Below, piece after piece: positions 6,005 through 6,501 of a stretch of DNA of 6,501 nt. The notes beneath the pieces were generated by a model that worked only from the letters and a program-made list of their open reading frames with translations, did no database searches and had not been told where the DNA came from. The position numbers and the translations under genes are program-made. This stretch comes from Candidatus Bathyarchaeota archaeon (GTDB lineage Archaea; Thermoproteota; Bathyarchaeia; Bathyarchaeales; Bathycorpusculaceae), in contig JAUUWK010000063.1 of assembly GCA_030589055.1 (NCBI GenBank), forward strand, positions 1 to 6,501, in the 5' to 3' direction. Each line of letters opens with the position of its first letter. The first letter of the stretch is position 1.

Positions 6005-6079
6005 TTAAGGTGTCTGGTCTGGAAAAGGTGGTTATCCTAGTTCCAGTACCTCTAGATTGGTCCAGGATACCAGCCTTAA
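6005..6079 (+). ncRNA. Candidate structured RNA or cruciform-forming DNA element
   Basis: The ends pair over 15 bp in three helices: TTAAGG (6005-6010) with CCTTAA (6074-6079), CTGGT (6014-6018) with ACCAG (6069-6073), and CTGG (6019-6022) with CCAG (6062-6065). They are separated by 3-base bulges TGT on the left arm and GAT on the right. Two other pairings compete for the same bases: CTGGAA (6019-6024) with TTCCAG (6041-6046), and TGG plus TATCCT (6029-6038) with AGGATACCA (6064-6072). The plus strand is favoured by the TATA-like box at 5969-5977 and the T-rich DNA that follows. It does not fold as a tRNA: there is no TTCRA-type T loop and no matching acceptor 3' arm. I do not recognise the RNA family. 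The structure is visible; transcription is inferred. Confidence 0.4.
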
Positions 6080-6081
6080 GT

Positions 6082-6246
6082 CTTACTAATATTTTATCTT
6101 GTGTTTGTATTTGTTCTTTGTTGTCATTACCTTTTGTGGTTTTACCATGTGTTTTTTGTCGTTGGGTTTGTTTCTTCATTTTTGTTTTCCTCTTGTAATT
6201 AGTGGTTGTTGTGTAATATAAGGGTTATTCTTCCTGTTACCATGTG
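6082..6246. other. T-rich non-coding stretch
   Basis: The plus strand is extremely T-rich (6091-6250: 91 T, 20 A, 31 G, 18 C), the reverse of the A-rich DNA just left of the structured segment. Open frames here encode only low-complexity Phe/Leu/Cys/Val strings, as any T-rich DNA does, so no protein is called. It may serve as the U-rich tail of the putative RNA and the upstream region of the small gene at 6293. Confidence 0.5.
6142..6154 (+). repeat. 13-base direct repeat TTACCATGTGTTT, copy 1
   Basis: Exact match to the copy at 6237-6249, which abuts and overlaps the TATA box of the small gene at 6293. A 95-base spacing between copies, one of them at a promoter, could mark a regulator site. 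Chance is also plausible in such T-rich sequence. Confidence 0.35.
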
Positions 6247-6249
6247 TTT
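6237..6249 (+). repeat. 13-base direct repeat TTACCATGTGTTT, copy 2, at the promoter
   Basis: Second copy of the repeat at 6142-6154. Its last three bases are the first three of the TTTAAATA box, so a protein bound here would compete with or assist TBP/TFB. Confidence 0.35.
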
Positions 6250-6284
6250 AAATACTTGTTTGTTATATGTATTGGTTTGGAGGT
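6247..6284 (+). promoter_or_regulatory. TATA box and Shine-Dalgarno site of the 48-residue gene
   Basis: TTTAAATA at 6247-6254 is a consensus-like archaeal TATA box; initiation about 26 bases on falls near 6276. GGAGGT at 6279-6284 is an almost full anti-16S match, 8 bases before the GTG at 6293. Together they make the small gene downstream credible. Confidence 0.65.
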
Positions 6285-6292
6285 AGTTTGAA

Positions 6293-6439
6293 GTGCCTAA
6301 GATTAGTTTGTTTGTTCGTAAGAGGAAGCAAGGTTCTTATATTGCGTCTGTTCCTTTGAAGCGTTTGGTTAAGTTGTCTGGTTTTCGTAAGAAGCGTTGG
6401 AAGTTTAAGGATGGTTGGTTGATTCTTGAGGCATATTAA
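6293..6439 (+). CDS. Small basic protein, 48 residues, possible SpoVT/AbrB-like DNA-binding fold
   Basis: Function unknown. The product begins MPKISLFVRKRKQ and ends WKFKDGWLILEAY; it has many Lys/Arg residues and few acidic ones, suggesting a nucleic-acid binder. The pattern SYIASVPLKRLVKLSGFRKK followed by a KFKDGWLIL strand recalls the swapped-hairpin AbrB layout (a 'V(T)IPkklve.lGlkkGd' element, then a strand), but the match is by eye and partial. The gene is supported by a TATA box, GGAGGT 8 bases before the GTG start, and a hairpin with T run after the TAA. Codon use is odd: of 48 sense codons only CAA and GCA end in A and none ends in C; all others end in T or G. Five of six Leu codons are TTG. 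This differs clearly from purP and purC and fits the T/G skew of the surrounding DNA, as in mobile or viral DNA or a strongly strand-biased locus. Confidence 0.65.
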   Translation: MPKISLFVRKRKQGSYIASVPLKRLVKLSGFRKKRWKFKDGWLILEAY

Positions 6440-6448
6440 TAGAATGTG

Positions 6449-6473
6449 CTACTACTTTTTTTATTTATAGTAG
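6449..6473 (+). terminator. Hairpin and T-run terminator after the 48-residue gene
   Basis: CTACTA (6449-6454) pairs with TAGTAG (6468-6473) around a 13-base loop that contains seven consecutive T (6456-6462). It begins 9 bases after the stop codon. In archaea the T run itself is usually the termination signal, so this position is plausible for the end of the small transcript. Confidence 0.5.
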
Positions 6474-6501
6474 TTAATTGGATTGTTTGTTTAGTTGGAA
6501 A

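Noticed and set aside
5990..6080. tRNA gene; two stretches (TCTAGTTAAGG and TCTAGATTGGTCCAGGATACCAGCC) look like D-arm or anticodon-arm pieces
   Set aside because: No T loop of the TTCRA type, no 3' acceptor strand matching GGGTCGT, and no GCTGG to close an anticodon stem on CCAGC. Intron and permuted arrangements were tried by eye without success.
5856..6198. Overlapping ORFs on both strands (107 and 70 codons)
   Set aside because: Both cross the self-complementary segment and the skew switch; the plus-strand product is merely the Phe/Val/Leu/Cys string expected from T-rich DNA.
1..6501. CRISPR array, rRNA, insertion sequence with terminal repeats
   Set aside because: No regularly spaced repeats, no rRNA signature and no transposase or paired terminal inverted repeats were seen.

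Overview
The window looks like archaeal chromosome. The evidence is an archaeal-type elongation factor 2, an archaea-restricted atypical kinase, a PurP-family ATP-grasp enzyme (a family essentially confined to archaea), TATA/BRE-like promoter boxes, and Shine-Dalgarno sites of the GGTGA/GGAGGT kind. The PurC and PurP sequence styles suggest a TACK-type lineage such as Bathyarchaeia, but this placement is recollection and inference; no search was run.

Layout. (1) Positions 1-1131, minus strand: the N-terminal half of EF-2, cut by the window edge and carrying a 1-base deletion near 55-57 that breaks the reading frame. (2) Positions 1132-1232: a short divergent promoter region. (3) Positions 1233-2003, plus strand: an atypical RIO/Bud32-like protein kinase. 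(4) Positions 2000-2275, minus strand: a small hypothetical ORF that meets the kinase tail to tail. (5) Positions 2354-3787, plus strand: an unusually long PurP-like FAICAR synthetase with a clear BRE/TATA/SD in front. (6) Positions 3784-5327, minus strand: a purE-purC operon that converges on purP. (7) Positions 5328-6292: about 960 bases with no convincing protein gene. This stretch holds the purE promoter, three 8-bp alternating GC tracts, a hairpin and a strongly self-complementary segment at 6005-6079 with a TATA-like box just upstream. It also shows an abrupt switch from A-rich to T-rich on the plus strand. (8) Positions 6293-6439, plus strand: a small basic 48-residue protein with its own TATA, a near-perfect SD, a hairpin/T-run terminator and T/G-ending codons unlike its neighbours.

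How the genes work together. PurE (class II, CO2-using) makes CAIR from AIR and PurC makes SAICAR. After PurB, which is not in the window, PurP formylates AICAR with formate and ATP. The block at 2354-5327 is therefore a compact late de novo purine module expressed from two converging transcripts. EF-2 and the kinase are housekeeping or regulatory neighbours with no demonstrated link to it. The right end (about 5390-6501) looks like a different kind of DNA: intergenic, regulatory or accessory.
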